64,000 nt of DNA, taken from positions 2,046,001-2,110,000 of the forward strand of contig NZ_CP078076.1 of NCBI RefSeq assembly GCF_023101165.1, given 5' to 3'. Origin of the DNA: Microbacterium sufflavum. Its GTDB lineage: Bacteria; Actinomycetota; Actinomycetes; Actinomycetales; Microbacteriaceae. Shown piece by piece: positions 34,995 through 42,375 of this stretch. The notes under the pieces were generated by a model, which worked only from the letters and a program-made list of their open reading frames with translations, made no database searches and was not told where the DNA came from. The first letter of the stretch is position 1, and the number at the start of each line of letters is the position of its first letter. The position numbers and the translations under genes are program-made.

Positions 34995-35635
34995 TGGCGG
35001 CCGTCGGCACCGCGCAGCTCGCGGACTGGATCACCCGTTACCGCGACGCGGTCACCGCGCAGCGCGACTGGCTCACCGAGCTGGACTCCGCGATCGGCGA
35101 CGCCGACCACGGCGCCAACATGGCCCGCGGCTTCGCGGCCGTGGGAGACAAGTTGGCCGCGGGGACCCCGGCCACGGTCGACGAGCTGCTGAAGACGGTC
35201 GGCATGACGCTCGTGAGCTCGGTGGGCGGAGCGAGCGGCCCGCTGTACGGCACCTTCTTCCTGCGCATGGGCATGTCCGCCGGAGCGGTCTCGGAGCTGG
35301 ACGGCCCCGCGCTCGCCGCGGCCCTGCGTGCCGGACTCGAGGGCATCGTCGCCCGCGGCAAACCCGAGGCGGGGGACAAGACCATGTACGACGCGATGGC
35401 GCCGGCGGTCGATGCGTTCGACGCGGCGCTCGCCGACGGATCCTCGGTGGGCGACGCCGCCCGGGCGGCGGCCGACGCGGCGGCCGCGGGGCGCGACGCC
35501 ACCCTCGACCTGGTGGCGCGCAAGGGGCGCGCCAGCTACCTGGGCGAACGCAGCGCGGGGCACCTCGACCCGGGCGCGGCCTCCACCGCGATCCTGTTCG
35601 ACACGCTCGCCGCCGCGATCGCGGACAGCGCCTGA
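34994..35635 (+). CDS. dhaL: PTS-dependent dihydroxyacetone kinase, ADP-binding subunit
   Basis: DhaL holds a bound ADP that is rephosphorylated by DhaM and passes the phosphate to dihydroxyacetone on DhaK. The 213 residues show the Mg-ADP site LDSAIGDADHGANM (Asp31, Asp36, Asp38, His39), SSVGGASGPLYGTFF near 75-90 and GDKTMYDAM near 130. The C-terminal RKGRASYLGERSAGHLDPGA is standard. Start and stop both overlap neighbours by one base (TGATG), so subunits are made in fixed ratio. Confidence 0.97.
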
Positions 35636-38304
35636 TGATCGGCATCGTCGCCGTCTCCCACAGCGCCCGGCTCGGGGAGGCGGCGCTCGAGCTCGCCCTC
35701 CAGATGGTGCCGGGGGGAGGCGTGCGCGTCGAGGTGGCGGCGGGCGCGGGGGTCGACGCCGACGGTGCCCCGGTACTCGGGACCGACGCCGTGGCCGTCG
35801 CGACCGCGATCGATGCGCTCGCCGCGGACTGCGACGGGGTGCTGGTGCTGATGGACCTCGGGTCCGCGGTGCTGAGCGCCGAGCTCGCGCTGGAGCTGCG
35901 GGCGAGCGACGTGCCGGTGCGCCTGGCGCCCGCGCCGTTCGTGGAGGGGCTGCTCGCCGCCGTGGTCGCCGCGGCGGCCGGGGCCGACCTCGACGCCGTG
36001 GCCGCGGAAGCGACCGGAGCGCTGGTGGCGAAGAGCGGACAGCTCGGGGAGCCCGAGGCGGAGGCGGGCGCCGCCGGGAGCACGGGGGTGGGAACGGGTA
36101 CGACGACCGGGTCCGCGGCCGTGCCGGAGTCGGGCGCGCATGGGGAGGGCGCGAGTGTGCGTCGCGTGCGGGTGCGCAACCCGCTGGGCATCCACGCGCG
36201 CCCGGCCGCCCTGATCGCGGAGGCCGCCGGTGGCGCGGACGTGCGCCTGCGACGGCTGCCCGATGGGATCGAGGCGGCGGCGCGCAGCCTCACGCGCCTG
36301 CTCGCGCTCGGAGCGCGGCAGGGCACGGAGTTCGAGCTGATCGGCCGTGGTCCCGACGCCGCGGCCGCCCTCGACCGGCTGGTCGCCCTGTTCGACGACG
36401 GCTTCGGCGAGGGCGTGGAGGACGCACAGCGCGACGACACTCGAGCCGCGGACGGTGCCGGCGGAGAGGGCGCTCGCGCCAGCGTCGGGGGTCCGGATGC
36501 GTCCGTCGCGGCGGACGGTCCGGGTGCTGCCGCCGCCGCGGAGACCGGGGGCCGTGGCGCCGGCGCGGAGACGAACGACGCCCGCGGGGAGAGAGCGGGT
36601 TCGGCTGCGGACGCAGCGGGTGTGGACGGCGATGCGGACGGACCGGTGCCGATCGAGCCCGGGGCCGTGCTGCGGGGGCGCGGTGTGAGCCCGGGGAGGG
36701 TCGCGGCGCCGGTGGTGCACGTGGCGCCGCCGCTGCCGGAGCCCGACGCCGAGACGGTGGTCGCGCCGGACGAGCGCGAGGCCGAGGTGTCGGCGATCGA
36801 ATGGGCCGCGGTGGCCGTGGCCGACCAGTTGCGCTCGCGCACGGCTCAGGCGACCGGCGAGGCCCGCGCGATCCTCGATGCGTCCCGGCTCCTCGCGTCC
36901 GACCCGGAGCTGGTGTCGGAGGCGACGGAGCTCGTGCGCGCGCAGGGACGCACGGCCGCGCGCGCCGTCTGGGAGACGTCCGCGACGCACGAGAAGGCCC
37001 TCCTCGCGCTCGGCGGCCGGATGGCCGAGCGCGCCGCCGACATCCGCGACGTGCGTGATCGCATCATCGCGGAGATCCTGCGGGTCGACCTGCCGGGTGT
37101 GCCGGAGCGCGACGAGCCGTTCGTGCTGGTGGCGACCGACCTGTCGCCGGCCGACACCGCCACCCTGGACGGGGGGCGGTGCGTGGCGCTGGTGACGGAG
37201 CAGGGCGGCCCGACCTCGCACACTGCGATCATCGCGCGGTCGCTCGGGCTCCCCGCGGTGGTGGGGCTCGCCGGTGCCCTCGGGGTCTCCGAGGGCACCA
37301 CCGTGCTGGTGGATGGAGAACGCGGCACCGTGACGGTCGATCCGGATGAGGTCGACGTGGCGTCCGCGCGCGCGGCGTCCACCGTCGTGACCTTCGACGG
37401 TCGCGGGCGCCTGGCGGACGGGATGCGCCTCCCGCTGCTCGCCAACGTCGGCGGTGCGAGCGATGCTGCGGCGGCGGCGGCCGCGCAGGCGGAGGGCGTC
37501 GGCCTGTTCCGCACCGAGTTCTGCTTCCTCGGCCGTGTCGATGCGCCGACGATCGACGAGCAGGTCGAGGCGTATCGCGGAGTGCTCGCCGCGTTCCCCG
37601 GCCGCAAGGTGGTGGTGCGCACGCTCGATGCGGGCAGCGACAAGCCGCTGCCCTTCGCGAACGCCGATCACGAGGACAACCCGGCCCTCGGTGTGCGCGG
37701 ACTGCGCATCGCCCGGCGGAACCCCGCCCTGCTCGACGATCAGCTGCGGGCGCTCGCACGCGCGGCGGATGCGGAGTCGGCCGAGGTCGAGGTGATGGCG
37801 CCGATGGTCGCGACCGTCGAGGAGGCGCGGGAGTTCGCGGAGCGGTGTCACGCCGCCGGGCTGGACCGGGTCGGGATCATGATCGAGACGCCCGCTGCCG
37901 CCCTGCTGGCGGCCGAGCTGTTCGAGGTCGTGGACTTCGTGAGCCTCGGGACGAACGACCTCGCCCAGTACACGCTGGCGGCCGACCGCCTGCTGAGCGA
38001 CCTCGGCGAGCTGAACGACCCGTGGCAGCCCGCAGTCCTGCGCCTGATCGGCATGGTGGGTGCGGCAGGTCGCGCGGCGGGGAAGCCGGTCGGGGTGTGC
38101 GGTGAGGCCGGGGGCGATCCGGCCCTCGCTCCCGTGCTGGTCGGGCTCGGCGTGACCTCCCTGTCGATGACCCCGCGTGCGCTCGGACGGGTGGCCGCGG
38201 CGCTGGACGCGGTGACCGTCGAGGACTGCCGTCGGATGGCCGAGGCCGCGGCCGGCGCCCCCACGGCGGCCGAGGCGCGGGCGGCCGTGACGCGCGCCGG
38301 GTGA
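35635..38304 (+). CDS. dhaM: Multidomain phosphoryl donor DhaM: EIIA + HPr + full Enzyme I
   Basis: DhaM relays phosphate from phosphoenolpyruvate to DhaL. The 889 residues have an EIIA(Man)-like domain (1-135, His9 in VAVSHSAR), a linker, an HPr domain (about 174-262, His187 in LGIHARPAA), a long Ala/Gly/Asp-rich linker (about 263-338), and a complete Enzyme I: phospho-His529 in GGPTSHTAII, then the PEP-binding barrel with GLFRTEF, SLGTNDLAQYT and Cys822 in VGVCGEAGG. In E. coli the Enzyme I part is truncated; here the barrel is intact, so the protein may take phosphate from PEP by itself. Confidence 0.95.
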   Translation: MIGIVAVSHSARLGEAALELALQMVPGGGVRVEVAAGAGVDADGAPVLGTDAVAVATAIDALAADCDGVLVLMDLGSAVLSAELALELRASDVPVRLAPAPFVEGLLAAVVAAAAGADLDAVAAEATGALVAKSGQLGEPEAEAGAAGSTGVGTGTTTGSAAVPESGAHGEGASVRRVRVRNPLGIHARPAALIAEAAGGADVRLRRLPDGIEAAARSLTRLLALGARQGTEFELIGRGPDAAAALDRLVALFDDGFGEGVEDAQRDDTRAADGAGGEGARASVGGPDASVAADGPGAAAAAETGGRGAGAETNDARGERAGSAADAAGVDGDADGPVPIEPGAVLRGRGVSPGRVAAPVVHVAPPLPEPDAETVVAPDEREAEVSAIEWAAVAVADQLRSRTAQATGEARAILDASRLLASDPELVSEATELVRAQGRTAARAVWETSATHEKALLALGGRMAERAADIRDVRDRIIAEILRVDLPGVPERDEPFVLVATDLSPADTATLDGGRCVALVTEQGGPTSHTAIIARSLGLPAVVGLAGALGVSEGTTVLVDGERGTVTVDPDEVDVASARAASTVVTFDGRGRLADGMRLPLLANVGGASDAAAAAAAQAEGVGLFRTEFCFLGRVDAPTIDEQVEAYRGVLAAFPGRKVVVRTLDAGSDKPLPFANADHEDNPALGVRGLRIARRNPALLDDQLRALARAADAESAEVEVMAPMVATVEEAREFAERCHAAGLDRVGIMIETPAAALLAAELFEVVDFVSLGTNDLAQYTLAADRLLSDLGELNDPWQPAVLRLIGMVGAAGRAAGKPVGVCGEAGGDPALAPVLVGLGVTSLSMTPRALGRVAAALDAVTVEDCRRMAEAAAGAPTAAEARAAVTRAG

Positions 38305-38476
38305 CGGCGCCCGACGCGGGCTTCTGCGGTCGGGGCGGGGGTGTATGCCGATGCGGGCATGCGATCCGTATCGTTCTCGTCACGGTGGTCGGCTGGCCAG
38401 TATTTTGGTGGGCCGAACCACTACGCTCGCGGCAGGGGACGCGCCGTCGGCGCGTGAGAGACCACCGGAGGGTCGA

Positions 38477-39769
38477 ATGTCCAGCATGTCGTTCGTGAAG
38501 AGATCGATCGCGCGAGGCGGCCTCGCGGCCGTCCTCGTGGGGGCGCTCGCGGGGGTGTCCGCGTGCGCACCGACTCCCGAGCCCGCGTCGAGTCCTTCGG
38601 CCGCGCCGTCGACCTCGGCGCCGGAGCCGTACGACGGGCCGCTGCTCTTCGTCGGCGGCGAGCTGGAGTCGTTCGCACTGACTCCGCAGGAGGTCGCCGG
38701 CCTCTTCCCGGGGGCACCGCCCGCGACCGCGATCACGGACACGCTCGTGCAGTACGCCGACGGCGGCGGTCCCGACTTCGCTCCGGCCGTCTGCAGGCTC
38801 CTGATCAGCGAGACGTCGATGCGCAGCATCGGCGCGCGCACGGTGCCGTGGGTCGATGGCGCAGACGCCGGGAACAGCGGAAGGCAGGAGATCCTGCAGT
38901 TCGCCTCGGAGGAGAACGCGTCCGCTCGGATGGACGACCTCGTGTCGACGGTCGAGAGCTGCGCGCAGTTCGACGCCCAGGGGCCGGGGTCCTTCACGGC
39001 CTCCGTGGCTCCCGACGGCGATGGTGTCCGCGCCTTCGCCGGGACGCTGGAACTCGACTCCTCGGGGAGCCCGTGGCGTGCACACCACGCGTTCGCCGCG
39101 GTCGGCAACGTGATCGTGCACGCGTGGCAGCCGGCACAGGACGGTTCCGCGTTCGACGCGGAGGCCGCTGCGCTCCTGCTGCGCGACCGTGCGGTGGAGG
39201 CGAAGACCGCGCTCGTGGACGAGCTCACCGCGCAGCCGCCCGTCACGCCGACGCCGTCCGAGCAGGATCCCTCCGCCGACTGGAGCACGTGGGAGCTGAC
39301 GCCGACGGGCGTCGGTCCTCTGATCTTCGGTGCCGACCGCGCCGCCGCGCTCGCCGCGGTCCCCGGCGCGACGGCCGAGGAGTTCACCTGGACGGACACG
39401 GCCGCGCGCCTGGTGAGTCCGGACGGACAGTCCTCGCTCATCCTGCACTTCACCGAAGACGGGGCGCGGCTCAGCGGCGTGACCGCCGGCATCGCGAACC
39501 TGGACGGTGACGTCGAGCCGAACGGCGACCTGCTCCCGGCGGCCCAGGGCGTGCGCATCGGGGCGCCGCTCGCCGACGCCGTCGCCGCATTCCCCGATGG
39601 CACGTTCCTGCAGATCGTCTCGTCCGGCGAGGACTTCTATCAGTGGGCGACGAGGGAGGGCGGCGTGGTTCGCTTCCGCGCGGACCGCGACGCCGCGGAT
39701 CCGGCGGCCGTCATCACCGGGATCACGGTGGAGGATGCGACGCTGACCCCGCCCCTCACCGTCGACTGA
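38477..39769 (+). CDS. Secreted lipoprotein of unknown function (possible PknH-like sensor domain)
   Basis: A 430-residue protein from ATG 38477 (GGAGGG before it) with a lipoprotein signal: basic start, hydrophobic stretch, then LAGVSAC with the modified Cys near residue 29, and a Pro/Ser/Ala-rich tether. The first half (about 50-240) has two Cys (AVCRLLI and VESCAQF) in a layout like the PknH extracellular domain; the second half (about 265-425) holds two similar segments (GVGPLIFGADRAAALAAVPG and GVRIGAPLADAVAAFPDG) that look like a duplicated module. It follows dhaM by 172 bases and precedes the paaI promoter. No partner is obvious. Confidence 0.8.
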   Translation: MSSMSFVKRSIARGGLAAVLVGALAGVSACAPTPEPASSPSAAPSTSAPEPYDGPLLFVGGELESFALTPQEVAGLFPGAPPATAITDTLVQYADGGGPDFAPAVCRLLISETSMRSIGARTVPWVDGADAGNSGRQEILQFASEENASARMDDLVSTVESCAQFDAQGPGSFTASVAPDGDGVRAFAGTLELDSSGSPWRAHHAFAAVGNVIVHAWQPAQDGSAFDAEAAALLLRDRAVEAKTALVDELTAQPPVTPTPSEQDPSADWSTWELTPTGVGPLIFGADRAAALAAVPGATAEEFTWTDTAARLVSPDGQSSLILHFTEDGARLSGVTAGIANLDGDVEPNGDLLPAAQGVRIGAPLADAVAAFPDGTFLQIVSSGEDFYQWATREGGVVRFRADRDAADPAAVITGITVEDATLTPPLTVD

Positions 39770-39786
39770 CGCACGCTCTGCGTCGG

Positions 39787-39851
39787 GCCGCGGTCCCGCT
39801 CTGTCTTACTGACCGATCGTTCAGTTAGTATGGGCCGAGCGGGACCGCGGC
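39787..39851. repeat. Perfect 15-bp inverted repeat enclosing the paaI operator
   Basis: GCCGCGGTCCCGCTC (39787-39801) is the exact complement of 39837-39851, with a 35-base gap that contains the whole PaaR operator (39806-39827) and the candidate -10. The stems are G/C-rich. It may act as terminator for the lipoprotein transcript, as a cruciform, or as a leader hairpin; the large loop makes a simple terminator less likely. Confidence 0.85.
39806..39831 (+). promoter_or_regulatory. paaI-paaK-paaR promoter and PaaR-type operator
   Basis: ACTGACCGATCGTTCAGT (39808-39825) is the most symmetrical of the four operator copies, differing from a perfect palindrome at one pair. TAGTAT (39826-39831) directly after it is a likely -10, so bound repressor would sit between -35 and -10. 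The start codon of paaI is 57 bases further on. Confidence 0.75.
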
Positions 39852-39883
39852 GTCCCGTCCCCAGCGCGACGAGGAGGTCGGCG

Positions 39884-40312
39884 ATGACGGATGTGACGAC
39901 GGAGACGGCGGAGGCCGTGCAGCCCAATCGCGCCATGATGCAGCGCGACCGTGCGTCCGCGATGCTCGGGCTCACGGTCGAGCGCGACGACCCCGGTCAT
40001 GCGGTCGTCTCGATGCGCGTGCGCGACGACATGACCAACGGCTTCCGCATCACCCACGGCGGGTTCGTGTTCGCGCTCGCCGACACGGCCTTCGCGATCG
40101 CCTGCAACGAGGACGACCGGGTCACGGTCGCGGCCGGAGCCGACATCGCCTTCCTCAAGCCGACCGTCGCCGGGCAGACCCTCACGGCCACGGCCGTGCG
40201 ACGCACACGCACCGGGCGCTCCGGCATCTACGACGTCACCGTGGTCGACGAGCAGGGCGACACCGTCGCCGAGTTCCGCGGCCGCTCCCGCACCACGCCC
40301 CAGACCCACTGA
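39884..40312 (+). CDS. paaI: Phenylacetate-pathway thioesterase
   Basis: PaaI is a hot-dog-fold thioesterase that hydrolyses dead-end CoA esters of the pathway. The 142 residues from ATG 39884 (GAGGAGG before it) carry NGFRITHGGFVFALADTAFA (about 49-68), where the HGG turn and Asp are the catalytic region, and CNEDD after it. A frame to 39830 overlaps the promoter and is rejected. It is first of three genes paaI-paaK-paaR read rightwards. Confidence 0.94.
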   Translation: MTDVTTETAEAVQPNRAMMQRDRASAMLGLTVERDDPGHAVVSMRVRDDMTNGFRITHGGFVFALADTAFAIACNEDDRVTVAAGADIAFLKPTVAGQTLTATAVRRTRTGRSGIYDVTVVDEQGDTVAEFRGRSRTTPQTH

Positions 40313-40336
40313 CCCGCCGAAACCCGAGGAGCCCCC

Positions 40337-41662
40337 GTGTCGACGACGACCGCCCCCGCTTCCGCCCTCCGCCCGCCCGCCGCCGAGGAACTCGACCCCG
40401 AGGAGCGCCTGAGCCGTGCGGAGCTCGAGGCCCTTCAGCTGGAGCGGCTGCAACGGACCGTGCGCCACGCCTACGCGCACGTGCCGCTCTACACCCGCAA
40501 GTTCGACGAGGCGGGCGTGCACCCCGACGACATCCGGTCGCTCGACGACGTGCGCCGCCTGCCCTTCACGACGAAGGACGACCTGCGCGAGACCTACCCG
40601 TTCGGGATGTTCGCGGTGCCGATGGACGAGGTCGCCCGCATCCACGCCTCCAGCGGCACCACGGGCCGCCCGACCGTGGTCGGCTACACCCGGGGCGACC
40701 TCGACCGCTGGGGTTCGCTCGTGGCGCGGTCGCTGCGGGCCAGCGGCATCCGGCGGGGCATGAAGGTGCACAACGCCTACGGCTACGGCCTGTTCACGGG
40801 CGGCCTCGGAGCGCACGCGGGCATCGAGGCCCTGGGCGCCACGGTGATCCCGATGTCGGGCGGGCAGACGGCACGGCAGGTGCAGCTGATCCGTGACTTC
40901 GAGCCGGACGCCATCCTGTGCACGCCCAGCTACCTGCTCACGATCGCGGATGCGATGGCCGCGCAGGGCATCGACCCCCGGTCGACGTCGCTGAAGGTGG
41001 CGGTGCTCGGTGCCGAGCCGTGGACGAACGAGATGCGGCACGAGCTCGAGCAGCGCCTCGACCTCGACGCGCTCGACATCTTCGGGCTCAGCGAGGTGAT
41101 GGGGCCCGGGGTCGGGAACGAGTGCCTGGAGACGAAGGACGGGCCGCACCTGTGGGAGGACCACTTCCTTCCCGAGGTGATCGACGGCGACACGCTCGAG
41201 GCGCTCCCCGACGGGGAACGCGGCGAGCTCGTGTTCACCTCGCTCACCAAGGAGGCCTTCCCGGTGATCCGCTACCGCACGCGCGACATCACGCGCCTGC
41301 TGCCGGGCACCGCGCGGCCGGGCATGCGGCGCATGGAGAAGGTGACCGGTCGCAACGACGACATGATCATCCTGCGCGGCGTGAACCTGTTCCCGACGCA
41401 GATCGAGGAGCTGGTGCTGGGCATCGAGCAGCTGACCCCGCACTTCATCCTGGAGCTGACGAAGGAGGGGCGGATGGACGCGCTGACCGTGCGCATCGAG
41501 CGTCACCCCGACCTCTCGGTGGACACGTGCGCGGCGGCGGCGAAGGTGCTGGCGCAGCGCATCAAGGTGTTCGTCGGGTCGACGGTCGCGGTGCGGCTGG
41601 AGGAGCCGGGTGCCCTGCCCCGCAGCGAGGGCAAGTACAAGCGCGTCTACGACCTGCGCTGA
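40337..41662 (+). CDS. paaK: Phenylacetate-CoA ligase
   Basis: PaaK activates phenylacetate with ATP and CoA, the entry step. The 441 residues (GTG start at 40337, GAGGAG before it) include LPFTTKDDLRETYPFG, the P-loop-like SSGTTGRPTVVGYT (about 109-122), AYGYGLFTGGLGAH, FGLSEVMGPGVGNEC, and the C-terminal TGRNDDMIILRGVN hinge. Length and motifs are those of PaaK. It lies 24 bases after paaI and 62 before the TetR gene. Confidence 0.97.
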   Translation: MSTTTAPASALRPPAAEELDPEERLSRAELEALQLERLQRTVRHAYAHVPLYTRKFDEAGVHPDDIRSLDDVRRLPFTTKDDLRETYPFGMFAVPMDEVARIHASSGTTGRPTVVGYTRGDLDRWGSLVARSLRASGIRRGMKVHNAYGYGLFTGGLGAHAGIEALGATVIPMSGGQTARQVQLIRDFEPDAILCTPSYLLTIADAMAAQGIDPRSTSLKVAVLGAEPWTNEMRHELEQRLDLDALDIFGLSEVMGPGVGNECLETKDGPHLWEDHFLPEVIDGDTLEALPDGERGELVFTSLTKEAFPVIRYRTRDITRLLPGTARPGMRRMEKVTGRNDDMIILRGVNLFPTQIEELVLGIEQLTPHFILELTKEGRMDALTVRIERHPDLSVDTCAAAAKVLAQRIKVFVGSTVAVRLEEPGALPRSEGKYKRVYDLR

Positions 41663-41724
41663 CACGGCGCCGAGATCGCGCCGCCTGCACGGCGCGGGGG
41701 CGCCGCGATGGGAGACTGTGGGGG

Positions 41725-42339
41725 ATGTCCGAGATGCAGACCACGCGGCGCGGCCGCCCCGGGTACGACCAGCAGGGGATCCTCGACGTCGCGGTCGCCG
41801 CGTTCAACGAGCACGGCTACGACGCGACCTCGATCGGCAAGCTGGCCGAGCGCCTTGGCCTGTCGAAGTCGGCGATCTACCACCACTTCGCCTCGAAGGA
41901 CGACATCCTCGACCGGGCGCTCGACGCTGCCCTCAGCGGCCTGGAGGCCGTGGTCGACGACCCGCTGCCGCTCACGGACGGCGGCCGGGCGCCCGACGCC
42001 GTCGCGCGCCTGGAGCACGTGCTGCGCGGCGCCGTGCACGTGCTCGTGTCGCAGCTGCCCGCCGTGACCCTGCTGCTGCGGGTGCGCGGGAACACCGACG
42101 TGGAGCGGCGCGCGCTCACTCGCCGTCGCGCGTTCGACCGGCGCATCACCGCGCTCGTCGGAGAGGCGCAGGCGGAGGGGTCGCTGCGCTCCGACATCGA
42201 CGCGGCCGTCGTGGCCCGCCTCACGTTCGGCATGATCAACTCGATCGTCGAGTGGTACCGCCCCGGAGGGCGTGAGGGCGCGGACCGGCTCGCCGACGAC
42301 GTGGTCGCCATCGCCCTCGACGGCCTGCGCCGCCGCTGA
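41725..42339 (+). CDS. paaR: TetR-family regulator of the phenylacetate pathway
   Basis: A 204-residue TetR protein. The DNA-binding part (about 10-58) reads YDQQGILDVAVAAFNEHGYD and then GLSKSAIYHHFASKDDIL; the C-terminal ligand domain includes RGNTDVERRALTRRRAFDRRI. It is co-directional with paaI and paaK, converges with paaZ, and four copies of one palindrome lie before the paa transcription units, which makes it the probable repressor. By analogy with other PaaR proteins the inducer should be phenylacetyl-CoA. The ATG at 41725 has GGGGG just upstream. Confidence 0.88.
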   Translation: MSEMQTTRRGRPGYDQQGILDVAVAAFNEHGYDATSIGKLAERLGLSKSAIYHHFASKDDILDRALDAALSGLEAVVDDPLPLTDGGRAPDAVARLEHVLRGAVHVLVSQLPAVTLLLRVRGNTDVERRALTRRRAFDRRITALVGEAQAEGSLRSDIDAAVVARLTFGMINSIVEWYRPGGREGADRLADDVVAIALDGLRRR

Positions 42340-42368
42340 GGCGCCGGACACCCCGCCCGCCCGGCGCC
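42340..42368. terminator. GC-rich hairpin between convergent paaR and paaZ
   Basis: GGCGCCGG (42340-42347) pairs with CCGGCGCC (42361-42368) with a 13-base loop, starting at the first base after the paaR stop and ending just before the paaZ stop. No T-tract on either strand. Confidence 0.5.
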
Positions 42369-42375
42369 CCGGCGC

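Noticed and set aside
39787..39851. Simple rho-independent terminator for the lipoprotein gene
   Set aside because: The 35-base loop is large, no T-tract follows, and the promoter of paaI is inside; kept as an unexplained inverted repeat.
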